A stretch of DNA of 64,000 nt from Paenibacillus sp. FSL H3-0469. GTDB lineage: Bacteria > Bacillota > Bacilli > Paenibacillales > Paenibacillaceae. A program made the position numbers and the translations under genes. This document shows positions 26,344 to 34,031 of this stretch, piece by piece. The notes beneath the pieces are model-generated. The model had not been told where the DNA came from and did no database searches. It saw only the letters and a program-made list of their open reading frames with translations. The first letter of the stretch is position 1. Each line of letters starts with the position of its first letter. The stretch is from NCBI RefSeq assembly GCF_038051945.1, contig NZ_CP150302.1, forward strand, positions 6,138,001 to 6,202,000, in the 5' to 3' direction.

Positions 26344-26499
26344 ATGGAACAAGAAGAGCTAAGACTCCCGCTTGCGCAGGAGGGGATGACCCGGCCTACA
26401 GAGGGCAATATCGCCACGGGTCTGGTATGGGGTGTCCTGATCAGTATTCCCTTATGGATCTCGTTGATCGGCTGGATGATGGGCATCTGGAAATTCTAA
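26344..26499 (+). CDS. Small single-pass membrane protein, 51 residues
   Basis: TAGGAGGGGATCGC precedes the ATG, an excellent ribosome site. The frame continues upstream without such support. The product has a polar N terminus (MEQEELRLPLAQEGMTRPTEGN) and one transmembrane helix (GLVWGVLISIPLWISLIGWMMGIW). Function unknown. It stands alone with its own terminator. Confidence 0.75.
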   Translation: MEQEELRLPLAQEGMTRPTEGNIATGLVWGVLISIPLWISLIGWMMGIWKF

Positions 26500-26554
26500 G
26501 ACCCGTCCGCAGCCATAGTTAAGTCCCGCTACTACTAACTGCACATATACAATG

Positions 26555-26590
26555 AAGGCTGCCTTTTCGTAGTGAAGAAGCAGCCTTTTT
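26555..26590. terminator. Bidirectional terminator
   Basis: AAGGCTGC and GCAGCCTT pair, with T tracts or A tracts on both sides. It lies between the small membrane protein gene and the convergent ASCH gene. Confidence 0.85.
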
Positions 26591-26606
26591 AAATATATAA
26601 TTAATA

Positions 26607-27080
26607 TTACAATTCGTTGTTAATATGCACCAGCCGGAAGTTCTCACAGACCACCCGCATATCCGGGTCAAAAGGCTTGCCCTCACACTCCAGCTCCCTG
26701 GTGAAGAACACCTCATGCTCGTAGCGCCAGGATTCGAGGCTGCGGTCATCCTCCCCTTCGGAGTAGGCGAATTCAGCGGTTACCTCAGCGAACGGAACAA
26801 CCTCCACCTTCGTCGTCTCAATAATCGCGCGCGGCTGCCCTGTGCTGTCCAGCAGGACGGATAATCCGCCTGTAAAAGGCATGCTCAGCCCCTGAGCCTT
26901 AATTAGCTCATAATTCTGCGCGGTTCCTGTCTTGATTCCTTTCAGCACCAGATCCAGCAGCTCATCTGCCAGCCGGGGATTGTCGCCGAACGCCCAGGCG
27001 CTGTCGAATTTGTCTGCCGCTTCCGGATGCTTCACCAGATAACTCTCCCAATATTTTGAAATTTCCGGGGTTAATGTCAT
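26607..27080 (-). CDS. ASCH domain protein
   Basis: The ATG at 27080 is 7 bp from AGAGGTG; a GTG three codons earlier lies inside the ribosome site. The 157-residue product matches the ASCH fold: ESYLVKHPEA.....AWAFGDNPRLADELLDLVLKGIKTGTAQNYELI, then SVLLDSTGQPRAIIETTKVEVVPFAEVTAEFAYSEGEDDRSLESWRYEHEVFFTREL. The G-x-K-x-x-T segment (GIKTGTA) is the expected RNA-binding motif of this PUA-like superfamily. Some members are nucleotide or RNA hydrolases or amidohydrolases. The role here is unknown. Confidence 0.85.
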   Translation of the reverse strand: MTLTPEISKYWESYLVKHPEAADKFDSAWAFGDNPRLADELLDLVLKGIKTGTAQNYELIKAQGLSMPFTGGLSVLLDSTGQPRAIIETTKVEVVPFAEVTAEFAYSEGEDDRSLESWRYEHEVFFTRELECEGKPFDPDMRVVCENFRLVHINNEL

Positions 27081-27174
27081 TACGGTCACCTCTATCTTAG
27101 ATTTGTAAGTGTATATTCATTGATCGTGAAGCAAAGCCGATTCCAGTTGGGCGAGGACGGGAGAGCAGTGCAGA

Positions 27175-29115
27175 TCAGTCCGCTTCGCTTAACCAACTGC
27201 TATACAGGCCATCGAGCTTCTGCTGCGCAGCATCTCTCATTTCTTGCAGCCCGGCCAGCTTCTGTGCATTGCTCGACAGCTGAGGGTCCAGCATTTCGGC
27301 ATCGATAAGAGCAAGCTGTGCTTCCGCTGCGGCAATGTCCTGCTCCCACGAAGCCGCCGGACGCTTCTTGCGGTCCGGACTGGCAGGGCCGGATGGTGAT
27401 GCTTCTGCCCGCCCGCCTACAGAGCGGGGCTTGCCGGTGCCGCCTCCGGAAGATACCGGCTGCGGCATCTCTTGCCGCTGGGCGGCTTCGGCCTGCTTTT
27501 CCTTATAGTATTCGTAGTTGCCCGGGAAGGAGGAGAAGCGTCCGCCGTCAATATGCCAGAGCTTGCCGAAGCAGCGGTTGATGAAGTAACGGTCATGGGA
27601 TACCGCCAGCACGGTGCCGGGGAACTCCTCCAGCGCTTCCTCCAGCGCCTCGCGGGAATCGATATCCAGATGGTTGGTCGGCTCATCCAGAATCAGCAGA
27701 TTCGGCCTCTTGTGCATCAGGACCGCGAAGCGCAGCCGGGTCCATTCTCCACCTGAGAGGTTAGTGATGCTCTTGAAGACATCGCTGCCGTAGAAAAGGA
27801 AGCGGGCCAGCTGGCCGCGGGCTTCGCCTTCTTCAAGTCCGGCCTCCTCGCGGAAATAACGCAGCACGGAGTGGCCGCCCTCCTCCGGCACAGCTTCCTG
27901 GGCCAGATAACCGACGACAGCTCTGGAAGCAAGCGTACAGATCCCGCTATCCGGTGTCTCCTGGCCGAGGATGATCTTCAGCAGGGTGCTTTTGCCTGCT
28001 CCGTTGCCGCCGATCAGTGCCGTGGTCTCGCCGTATCGCAGAATATCGCTGGCGGCTGAGAAGAGCCTGCGGTCCCCGTAAGACTTGCTGATCTGGTCCA
28101 GGATAACGACCTGGTTGCCGGTCCGGTCCTCCTGCTGGAGCTGCAGATCCATGGATTTCCGCTCCAGAATCGGGCGTTTGACCTTGACCATCCGGTCCAG
28201 CGCCTTCTGCATGGAAGCTGCCCGGCGGGGGAACGAAACGTTCTGCGGATTCAGCTTTCCCCATTCAATCAGCCTTTTGATACTCTCCTGCATCTGCTTG
28301 ATCTTCTTCTGCTGCTCCTGATAATCGGCGAACTGCTGAAGGAGCCGTGCTTCCTTCTCTACCTGATAGCCGCTGTAGTTCGTATGGAAGGTGAAAGCCT
28401 CCCCGTCTTCAATCTCAATGACCTTCTTCACCACGGCATCCAGGAAATAACGGTCATGGGAGATTGCCAGAACCGTGCCATCATAGCTCTGGAGGAACTT
28501 CTCCAGCCACTCGATAGCCTCCATGTCCAGATGGTTGGTCGGCTCATCGAGCAGCAGGATGTCGGGACGGCGCAGCAGCAGCTCGGCCAGCCCTACCTTG
28601 GTCTTCTCTCCGCCGGAGAGGGAGGAGAAGCAGCGGTCGTACTGCTCCGTTCCAATCCCCAGTCCTGAGGCTACACGCTGGATCGAGGCTTCCAGCTCAT
28701 AGCCGCCTGCCGCCTCGAACTTCTCCTGTAGGGTGCCGTATTCCTTAAGCAGCCGGTTCCAGGCCTGCTCGTCTTCGCCCGCACCGGAGGATGACATCTC
28801 CTGCTCCAGCTCCCGCAGGCGGCGCTGCCAGCCGAGCTGCTCCGCGAAGCTGCGCTGGAGGACGGCATAGACCGTCTCGCTCTCGTTCACCTCCTGAATC
28901 TGGGCAAGCAGGCCGATGACGCTGCCCCGGCGAATGGAGAGCTGCCCTTGGTCCGGGCGTTCTTCCCCGCTGAGCAAGTGGAAGAGGGTGGTTTTGCCGC
29001 AGCCGTTGCGGCCGATCAGGCCGATTTTTTCGCCTTGGCGGATATCGAAGGTGACATCGCTCAGGACGAGCTGGGCACCGTGGTATTTTTGGATATTTTG
29101 ACATGAGATAATCAT
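27175..29115 (-). CDS. ABC-F family ATPase (ribosome-acting)
   Basis: The ATG at 29115 follows AAAGGAGC; the longer frame starting at 29160 overlaps leader sequence. The 646-residue protein has two ABC cassettes and no membrane segments: Walker A GRNGCGKTT (35-43) and GGNGAGKST, signatures LSGGEKTKVG and LSGGEWTRLRF, and Walker B LLLDEPTNHLD and LILDEPTNHLD. The interdomain linker is long and charged (EARLLQQFADYQEQQKKIKQMQESIKRL), and the C-terminal extension is a basic coiled coil. ABC-F proteins act on the ribosome, either as translation factors or as antibiotic-resistance proteins. The leader ORF plus intrinsic terminator upstream is the arrangement known for antibiotic-inducible ABC-F genes, but resistance is not proven here. 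Confidence 0.92.
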   Translation of the reverse strand: MIISCQNIQKYHGAQLVLSDVTFDIRQGEKIGLIGRNGCGKTTLFHLLSGEERPDQGQLSIRRGSVIGLLAQIQEVNESETVYAVLQRSFAEQLGWQRRLRELEQEMSSSGAGEDEQAWNRLLKEYGTLQEKFEAAGGYELEASIQRVASGLGIGTEQYDRCFSSLSGGEKTKVGLAELLLRRPDILLLDEPTNHLDMEAIEWLEKFLQSYDGTVLAISHDRYFLDAVVKKVIEIEDGEAFTFHTNYSGYQVEKEARLLQQFADYQEQQKKIKQMQESIKRLIEWGKLNPQNVSFPRRAASMQKALDRMVKVKRPILERKSMDLQLQQEDRTGNQVVILDQISKSYGDRRLFSAASDILRYGETTALIGGNGAGKSTLLKIILGQETPDSGICTLASRAVVGYLAQEAVPEEGGHSVLRYFREEAGLEEGEARGQLARFLFYGSDVFKSITNLSGGEWTRLRFAVLMHKRPNLLILDEPTNHLDIDSREALEEALEEFPGTVLAVSHDRYFINRCFGKLWHIDGGRFSSFPGNYEYYKEKQAEAAQRQEMPQPVSSGGGTGKPRSVGGRAEASPSGPASPDRKKRPAASWEQDIAAAEAQLALIDAEMLDPQLSSNAQKLAGLQEMRDAAQQKLDGLYSSWLSEAD

Positions 29116-29189
29116 CGTTAGGCTCCTTTTATTAGAATGCTCTTTGCTCTGCCGCTTCAATTTATCCGAAATATCCGTTTAAAAGCACA

Positions 29190-29222
29190 TAAAAAGGCCG
29201 CAGGGAAATTTCCCCACGGCCT
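29190..29222 (-). terminator. Intrinsic terminator between leader ORF and ABC-F gene (possible attenuator)
   Basis: On the minus strand AGGCCG and CGGCCT enclose GGGGAAATTTCCCT, giving a long stem followed by TTTTT. It lies 15 bp after the leader ORF stop and about 75 bp before the ABC-F start. It may end the leader transcript or act as a regulated attenuator. Confidence 0.75.
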
Positions 29223-29236
29223 GAGAATTCTTCGGG

Positions 29237-29404
29237 TTAAGACATCCGTTGAAGTGTAGGCGAGAAAGGCATTTCACAATGTTGTAGTGTTATTAAGTTC
29301 GTGTAAATGGACAGACTTCTCCCGTTGTCCGATTTTACATGAACGATGCCCGCCATAATATTAATCAGCCGGCTGCTAACACTGTTGGTCCGATTGTGAT
29401 CCAT
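29237..29404 (-). CDS. Leader ORF of 55 codons upstream of ABC-F gene
   Basis: AAGGAGGTG stands 8 bp before the ATG at 29404, one of the strongest ribosome sites in the window. The product (MDHNRTNSVSSRLINIMAGI... ending LQRMS) resembles no family I recognise. Because it is followed at once by a terminator and then the ABC-F gene, it may be a regulatory leader peptide. It could equally be an independent small gene. Confidence 0.55.
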   Translation of the reverse strand: MDHNRTNSVSSRLINIMAGIVHVKSDNGRSLSIYTNLITLQHCEMPFSPTLQRMS

Positions 29405-29438
29405 TCTCCTACACCTCCTTTTTGATAAATTTAAAGCT

Positions 29439-29467
29439 AGTGTAACCAAAAATCCCGAAATAAGCAA
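29439..29467 (-). promoter_or_regulatory. Weak candidate promoter of the leader/ABC-F unit
   Basis: Minus strand TTGCTT, 17 bp, TACACT, 35 bp upstream of the leader ATG. The spacing is ideal but both hexamers are imperfect. Confidence 0.3.
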
Positions 29468-29571
29468 GGGAGAAATGTTCTCTCCAGACATAAAAGTATG
29501 GTTCTGCAAGTAGTATGAAGTGTGGCGAAGGGGCGTTGCCCTTATACCGGCTGCGGGAAAAGAGGAGAGCT

Positions 29572-29949
29572 ATGGCGATTTTTAACGGATTACTGGGTAA
29601 TGCGACCCAGGTTGAGCTGGGAGAGGTGCAGCGGGAATACGGACGGATTCTGGCTCCGAATGAAAAGATTGAGCGCGCCTATAAGCTGGTCCGGGACATG
29701 TTTATTTTTACAGACAAGCGGCTGATTCTTGTAGACAAGCAGGGGATGACCGGCAAAAAAACCGAATACCACTCTGTTCCTTACAAAAGCATCACCCATT
29801 ACTCTGTGGAGACGGCGGGGCATTTCGACCTGGATGCGGAGCTGTGCCTATATATCTCGGGCGCGGGGCTGCCGCTGAAGAAAACCTTCAACAAATCGGT
29901 CGATATCTATGAAGTGCAGGCTGTGCTGTCGCAATATATCCTGAAATGA
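29572..29949 (+). CDS. Bacterial PH-domain protein (bPH_1/DUF1696 type)
   Basis: The ATG at 29572 follows AGAGGAG. The 125-residue product is a single PH-like domain: MAIFNGLLGNATQVELGEVQREYGRILAPNEKIERAYKLVRDMFIFTDKRLILVDKQGMTGKKTEYHSVPYKSITHYSVETAG...., the usual length and sequence pattern of the family. Function is unknown; such proteins are cytoplasmic and form oligomeric rings. It has no clear operon partner. Confidence 0.88.
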   Translation: MAIFNGLLGNATQVELGEVQREYGRILAPNEKIERAYKLVRDMFIFTDKRLILVDKQGMTGKKTEYHSVPYKSITHYSVETAGHFDLDAELCLYISGAGLPLKKTFNKSVDIYEVQAVLSQYILK

Positions 29950-30173
29950 GGGGGGCGCGCAGACAGGGCGTACTAAGGCTGTAGCCTGCTGCAGCTCCAT
30001 ATAACAGACGGACAGAATGGATGCCAGGCCTGGGCCTGCTTCCATTCTGAAATTTGTGCATGGCTCACAAAATAAGCGGCAGCAAATGTACGGTCCTGCG
30101 GAAGCCGTTGACAGGGGCTCCGGGCCTGCTGTTAAATGACACTAACTTAAGCGGCAGGGAAGGGAGGCGGAAC

Positions 30174-31751
30174 ATGGGGAGAGGACCGGTGACCGGAACG
30201 AAGACGATGGTGGTCAGCCCGCATTATCTGGCCTCGGCAGCGGGCGCGCAAGTATTGGCCAAAGGCGGCAACGCCTATGATGCGGCCGTTGCAGTCAGCG
30301 CGGCGCTGGCTGTGGTCTACCCGCATATGACCGGGCTCGGCGGCGACGCCTTTTGGCTGGGGTACAGCGCCAGTGAAGGGCGCGTGCGGGCTTACAACGG
30401 CAGCGGACGCTCGGGCTACGCCGTCCGCCGGGACTGCTATGCCGGGGAGGAGGCCATTCCCCGGCGGGGTGTGCGCGGCGCCATTACGGTGCCCGGAATG
30501 GCGGATAGCTGGGAGGCCGTCCAGCGGGAGTATGGACGGCTGACCCTGGCCGAGGTGCTGGAGCCGGCTATCGGCTACAGCGCCGGGGGCTTTCCGCTGT
30601 CGCCGGACCAGCATGGAGGCAGCGTACTGGCCGGAGCCGCGCTGTCGCCTGAAGCGGCGGCGGTGTATCTTCCCGGCGGCCGGATACCGGCGGCGGGAGA
30701 GCGGTTTGTGCAGCGGCAGCTGGCCGGGACGCTGCGGGCGCTTGCGGCGGGAGGCCGGGATGCTTTTTATAAGGGGAGCATCGCGGAAGAGATCAGTAAT
30801 TATATGCAGGCTTCCGGCGGGTACCTGACCCGCGATGATTTCGCGGACCATCAGGGGAGTTGGGAGGAGCCCCTCCAGACGCACTATCATGGGCATACCG
30901 TCTATCAGGTTCCACCGAACTCGCAGGGCTTCACCGCGCTCATAGCGCTTAATATCCTGGAGCATTCTAACTTCGCGGAGATCAGGCACGGCTCCTATGA
31001 GTATTATCATCAACTGGTGGAGGCGCTGAAGCTGAGCTTCCGTGACCGTGACCAGGTGCTGACCGACCCGTCCTTCAGCAGCATTCCGCTGGACCGTCTG
31101 CTGAGTAAGCCCTATGCGGCACAACTCGCGGCGTCAATTTCTCCCCGTAAGGCGCTTGCTCTTAGCAGCGAACCGGTTGGAAGGGATACAGCTTATGCAG
31201 CGGTGGTGGATGAAGAGGGCAATGCCGTCTCGTTCATCCAGAGTCTGTATTTCGAATTCGGGTCGGGGGTGATGGCCGGGAATACGGGAATTCTGCTCCA
31301 GAACCGCGGGTCCTTCTTCTCGCTTGATCCCGCCCATGTCAATACGCTGGAGCCGCATAAGCGCACCTTCCACACGCTGATGCCGGCGATGGCCTGCCGG
31401 GACGGGAAGCCGGCTTATCTCTATGGTACGCAGGGCGGTGAAGGACAACCGCAGACGCAGACCCTGCTGCTCACGCGCATGCTTCACTATGGGATGGACC
31501 CGCAGACTGCGGTGAGCGAACCGCGCTTCGTCTGGGGCAGAACCTGGGGGGAGCCGACCCAGGAGCTGCGGATCGAGAACCGGGTAGCGGAATCGGTACG
31601 GGCAGAGCTGGCGGAGGCGGGGCATCTTGTCCGTGAGGCACAGAGCTATGACGGGGTGATGGGGCACGCCCATGCTATCTCGATTGATGGCAACGGCTAC
31701 CGCAGCGGGGGGACGGACCCCCGCTCTGATGGAGCGGCTATCGGGTGGTAG
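30174..31751 (+). CDS. Gamma-glutamyltransferase-family Ntn hydrolase, probable oxamate amidohydrolase (HpxW-like)
   Basis: The ATG at 30174 follows GGGAAGGGAGG. The 525-residue precursor has GGT hallmarks: GGNAYDAAVAVSAALAVVYPHMTGLGGDAFWL and the self-cleavage site with likely nucleophile T339 (GRDTAYAAVVDEEGNAVSFIQS), giving a small subunit of about 187 residues. No signal peptide is present, unlike secreted GGTs, so it should be cytoplasmic. It lies beside an amidase gene and the purine catabolic genes. In Klebsiella the related HpxW hydrolyses oxamate to oxalate and ammonia at the end of allantoin breakdown. That role is inferred from context; a glutathione-related role is the alternative. 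Confidence 0.8.
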   Translation: MGRGPVTGTKTMVVSPHYLASAAGAQVLAKGGNAYDAAVAVSAALAVVYPHMTGLGGDAFWLGYSASEGRVRAYNGSGRSGYAVRRDCYAGEEAIPRRGVRGAITVPGMADSWEAVQREYGRLTLAEVLEPAIGYSAGGFPLSPDQHGGSVLAGAALSPEAAAVYLPGGRIPAAGERFVQRQLAGTLRALAAGGRDAFYKGSIAEEISNYMQASGGYLTRDDFADHQGSWEEPLQTHYHGHTVYQVPPNSQGFTALIALNILEHSNFAEIRHGSYEYYHQLVEALKLSFRDRDQVLTDPSFSSIPLDRLLSKPYAAQLAASISPRKALALSSEPVGRDTAYAAVVDEEGNAVSFIQSLYFEFGSGVMAGNTGILLQNRGSFFSLDPAHVNTLEPHKRTFHTLMPAMACRDGKPAYLYGTQGGEGQPQTQTLLLTRMLHYGMDPQTAVSEPRFVWGRTWGEPTQELRIENRVAESVRAELAEAGHLVREAQSYDGVMGHAHAISIDGNGYRSGGTDPRSDGAAIGW

Positions 31752-31971
31752 AGGGAATCGCTTACTGAAGGTTTGCCGCGCCCCGATCAGGGTGTAAAGG
31801 GGATGCTTAAGGGAGGCATAATTGCAATCTCTACAACTAAATCCTCGGATGTGCCGCCGAATGCTCGGCTTAAACGCAGCTTTATCCCTTACTTGCTCTA
31901 CTAGAAGAGGGGAAGGCAGAGTGATTAAGAAGATAAGAATAGAATAATCCGGTTGGTCCGGGAGGGAGAGG

Positions 31972-33360
31972 GTGGAGCACATGATTCTTGATAACCGGCA
32001 CGGTGCATTCCGGGTCCCGGAGCTGGAGATTCCCGGCAGCGGGCACGGGGCATTGCATGGCCTGACCTTCACGGTAAAAGATGTCTTTGCGGTGGCGGGG
32101 CACCGCTCTTCCGCCGGTAACCCGGACTGGCTGCGCAGCCACGAACCGGCGGCCTCTCATGCAACTGCTGTACGCAGACTGCTGGAAGCGGGAGCCACGC
32201 TGCAGGGGGCTGCCCATACGGATGAGCTGATGTACAGCCTTGGCGGAGAGAACTATCATTACGGCACCCCGGTGAATCCGCACGGGGAGAACCGGATTCC
32301 CGGCGGCTCGTCCAGCGGATCAGCGGTAGCTGTGGCCTCAGGGAGCGTGGATTTTGCCCTCGGTACGGATACGGGCGGCTCTATCCGGGTTCCTTCGGCT
32401 TATTGCGGTGTATTCGGCTATCGTCCGACCCACGGGGCGGTATCCTCGGAGGGAGTTATTCCGCTGGCCCCGGCTTTTGACACCGTGGGCTGGATCGCAG
32501 TAAGCGCGGAGCTGCTGCTGAAGGTGGGGCGCATTCTGCTCGGGTCTGTGGACAGTGGCGGAGATGCCAGTGACGGGGAGGTTAGGAAGAAGGCGGGCGA
32601 TCTGCTCGAAACTGTGGACAGTGGCGGAGTTGCCAGTGAAGGGGAGGTTAGGAAGAAGGCAGGCGATCAGCTCAGGTCTGCGGACAGCGGCGTAGTTAAC
32701 CAGGGCATGGAGTATAGTATGGAGCAGAGCGGCGGTGAGAAGGTAGACAAGTGTGCCAGTGACCTTCGAATGTCCCGGATGTTCACCGCCCCGGAAGGCT
32801 GGGCGCTTGTGGAGCAGGACTGTGCAGATTACCTGAGGCGGGGGCTGGACAAGCTTCAGGCCGGCGCTTCGCTACAGGCTGCTGAAGCCGTGGTTGCCCC
32901 TGAAGGCTTGAAGACCTGGATGGACGCCTTCCGTGAGCTGCAAGGTGCCGAAATCTGGGCAACCCATGGGGAGTGGATCGGGCGGGAGCAGCCGGTCTTC
33001 GGGCCGGATATTGCCGCCCGGTTCGCTTGGGCGGCGGGGCTGGCCGGGGCGGATCACAGCCCGGCCGCTATGCTGCGCAGCCTGCTCACTCAGCGGCTGC
33101 GGGAGCTGCTCGGGAAGGACGGCTGTCTCGTCCTTCCGACCGTGCCGGGTCCGGCCCCGCTGCGCGGCGCCGGACCCGGGCAGCTGGAGCGGAGCCGCAG
33201 CAGCGCCATGATGCTCAGCTGCCTGGCCGGACTGGCCGGGCTGCCGCAGGTTACGCTGCCGGTGCCCGGCCCCGGCGGACTGCCGCTGGGACTGTCCGTC
33301 ATCGGCGGGCACGGACAAGATCTCCGGCTCCTGTCATGGATACAGGAGGTATGGAAATAG
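31972..33360 (+). CDS. Amidase-signature hydrolase (AtzE/HpxY-like) with repeat insertion
   Basis: GTG at 31972 or ATG at 31981 may be the start; both have purine-rich sites. The 462-residue protein has the Ser-cisSer-Lys triad elements: Lys in LTFTVKDVF, RIPGGSSSGSAVAVASG, and DTGGSIRVPSAYCGVFGYRPT. Between about 190 and 240 it carries a Gly/Ser/Glu-rich insertion made of a 22-residue repeat. The C-terminal part is LPTVPGPAPLRG...GLPLGLSVIGG, as expected. HpxY of Klebsiella, an amidase encoded with HpxW, has been linked to oxalurate use, so a role in oxalurate or carbamoyl-compound breakdown is inferred. A terminator follows. Confidence 0.82.
   Translation: MEHMILDNRHGAFRVPELEIPGSGHGALHGLTFTVKDVFAVAGHRSSAGNPDWLRSHEPAASHATAVRRLLEAGATLQGAAHTDELMYSLGGENYHYGTPVNPHGENRIPGGSSSGSAVAVASGSVDFALGTDTGGSIRVPSAYCGVFGYRPTHGAVSSEGVIPLAPAFDTVGWIAVSAELLLKVGRILLGSVDSGGDASDGEVRKKAGDLLETVDSGGVASEGEVRKKAGDQLRSADSGVVNQGMEYSMEQSGGEKVDKCASDLRMSRMFTAPEGWALVEQDCADYLRRGLDKLQAGASLQAAEAVVAPEGLKTWMDAFRELQGAEIWATHGEWIGREQPVFGPDIAARFAWAAGLAGADHSPAAMLRSLLTQRLRELLGKDGCLVLPTVPGPAPLRGAGPGQLERSRSSAMMLSCLAGLAGLPQVTLPVPGPGGLPLGLSVIGGHGQDLRLLSWIQEVWK
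32548..32700 (+). repeat. 66-bp in-frame tandem repeat inside the amidase gene
   Basis: Two 66-bp units begin at 32548 and 32614, and a partial third at 32680. They encode VDSGG.AS.GEVRKKAGD.L.. (22 residues per unit). The stretch falls in a surface loop position of the amidase fold. Confidence 0.85.
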
Positions 33361-33368
33361 GATGTTAC

Positions 33369-33407
33369 AGCCCTGGTTCTCTGAACGAAGAGAACCAGGG
33401 CTTTTTG
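33369..33407 (+). terminator. Terminator after the amidase gene
   Basis: AGCCCTGGTTCTCT and AGAGAACCAGGGCT form a perfect 14-bp stem around GAACGA, followed by five T. Confidence 0.92.
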
Positions 33408-33417
33408 CTGATTACCC

Positions 33418-33824
33418 AATGTATGCGGAAAACAATATCCAATTGTAATCGGAAAACCGATTACATTGGGCGGTGCGAGGACTGACGGAGCGATTGTAAT
33501 CGGAAAACCGATTACATCGTGCGGCGCGGTGGCAGACAGAGCGATTGTAATCGGAAAACCGATTATATCGGGCGGTGCGAGGACTGACGGAGCGATTGTA
33601 ATCAGAAAACCGATTACATCGGGTGGCGCGGTGGCAGACGGGGCGATTGTAATCGGAAAACCGATTGCATTGGGCGGTGCGAGGACTGACGGAGCGATTG
33701 TAATCGGAAAACCGATTACATCGTGCGGCGCGGTGGCAGACGGGGCGATTGTAATCGGAAAACCGATTACATTGGGCGGTGCGGGGGTGCGTGGGCCAAA
33801 TTTACGCGAAAGACAGCATCCATT
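33418..33824. repeat. Hairpin array 1: seven palindromes at exact 51-bp period, with flanking related elements
   Basis: Seven palindromes (arms TGTAATCGG and CCGATTACA around AAAA) begin at 33444, 33495, 33546, 33597, 33648, 33699 and 33750, exactly 51 bp apart. The 29-bp linkers alternate between two types, one containing GGTGCGAGGACTGACGG and one containing GGCGCGGTGGCAGAC, so the true unit is 102 bp. Three units have one substitution in an arm; two of these keep G-U pairing in plus-strand RNA. A 27-bp element starting AATGTATGCGGAAAACA lies just before the first palindrome, and a similar 26-bp element (33799-33824) takes the eighth position. Both resemble the cores of the array at 48593-48772. 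Not a CRISPR: repeats are palindromic and linkers are not unique. Confidence 0.93.
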
Positions 33825-33895
33825 CTTCAGCTGCGAAGATACATGGGCAATTATGCAGCTCCAAGGGACCAAATTAGGGTTACTACCGTTTCATA

Positions 33896-33912
33896 TGTTA
33901 TATTACATAACA
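33896..33912. promoter_or_regulatory. Palindrome TGTTAT-N5-ATAACA upstream of pucR
   Basis: A perfect 17-bp dyad with spacer ATTAC, 28 bp upstream of the candidate -35 of pucR. A second dyad of the same form lies at 33968-33984. Confidence 0.5.
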
Positions 33913-33939
33913 CAAAAAAGCCTAATTCTAACTTTTCTC

Positions 33940-33968
33940 TTTCCAACAGCGGTCATTTTATCTATAAT
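33940..33968 (+). promoter_or_regulatory. Promoter of pucR
   Basis: TTTCCA, 17 bp, perfect TATAAT; about 58 bp before the pucR start. The dyad at 33968-33984 begins at the last base of the -10, where a bound protein would block transcription. Confidence 0.6.
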
Positions 33969-33984
33969 GTTACATAAAGTAACA
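33968..33984. promoter_or_regulatory. Palindrome TGTTAC-N5-GTAACA overlapping the pucR transcription start
   Basis: A perfect 17-bp dyad with spacer ATAAA. Its form TGTTAY-N5-RTAACA equals that of the dyad at 33896. Likely operator for PucR itself or a nitrogen regulator. Confidence 0.5.
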
Positions 33985-34031
33985 TATGAATCGAGTGAAC
34001 CTATTATGAAGGTAGAGAAGGAGGGGTGGCT

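Noticed and set aside
30174..31751. Secreted gamma-glutamyltransferase of glutathione or polyglutamate metabolism
   Set aside because: No signal peptide, and the gene lies within a purine catabolic locus; the HpxW-like role fits better, though not proven.
33418..33824. CRISPR array
   Set aside because: Repeated parts are strong palindromes, linkers are repeated and alternate instead of being unique, and no cas genes are present.
33896..33984. TnrA/GlnR nitrogen-control boxes at pucR
   Set aside because: The dyads have 17 bp with a central five-base spacer and do not match TGTNANAWWWTNACA.
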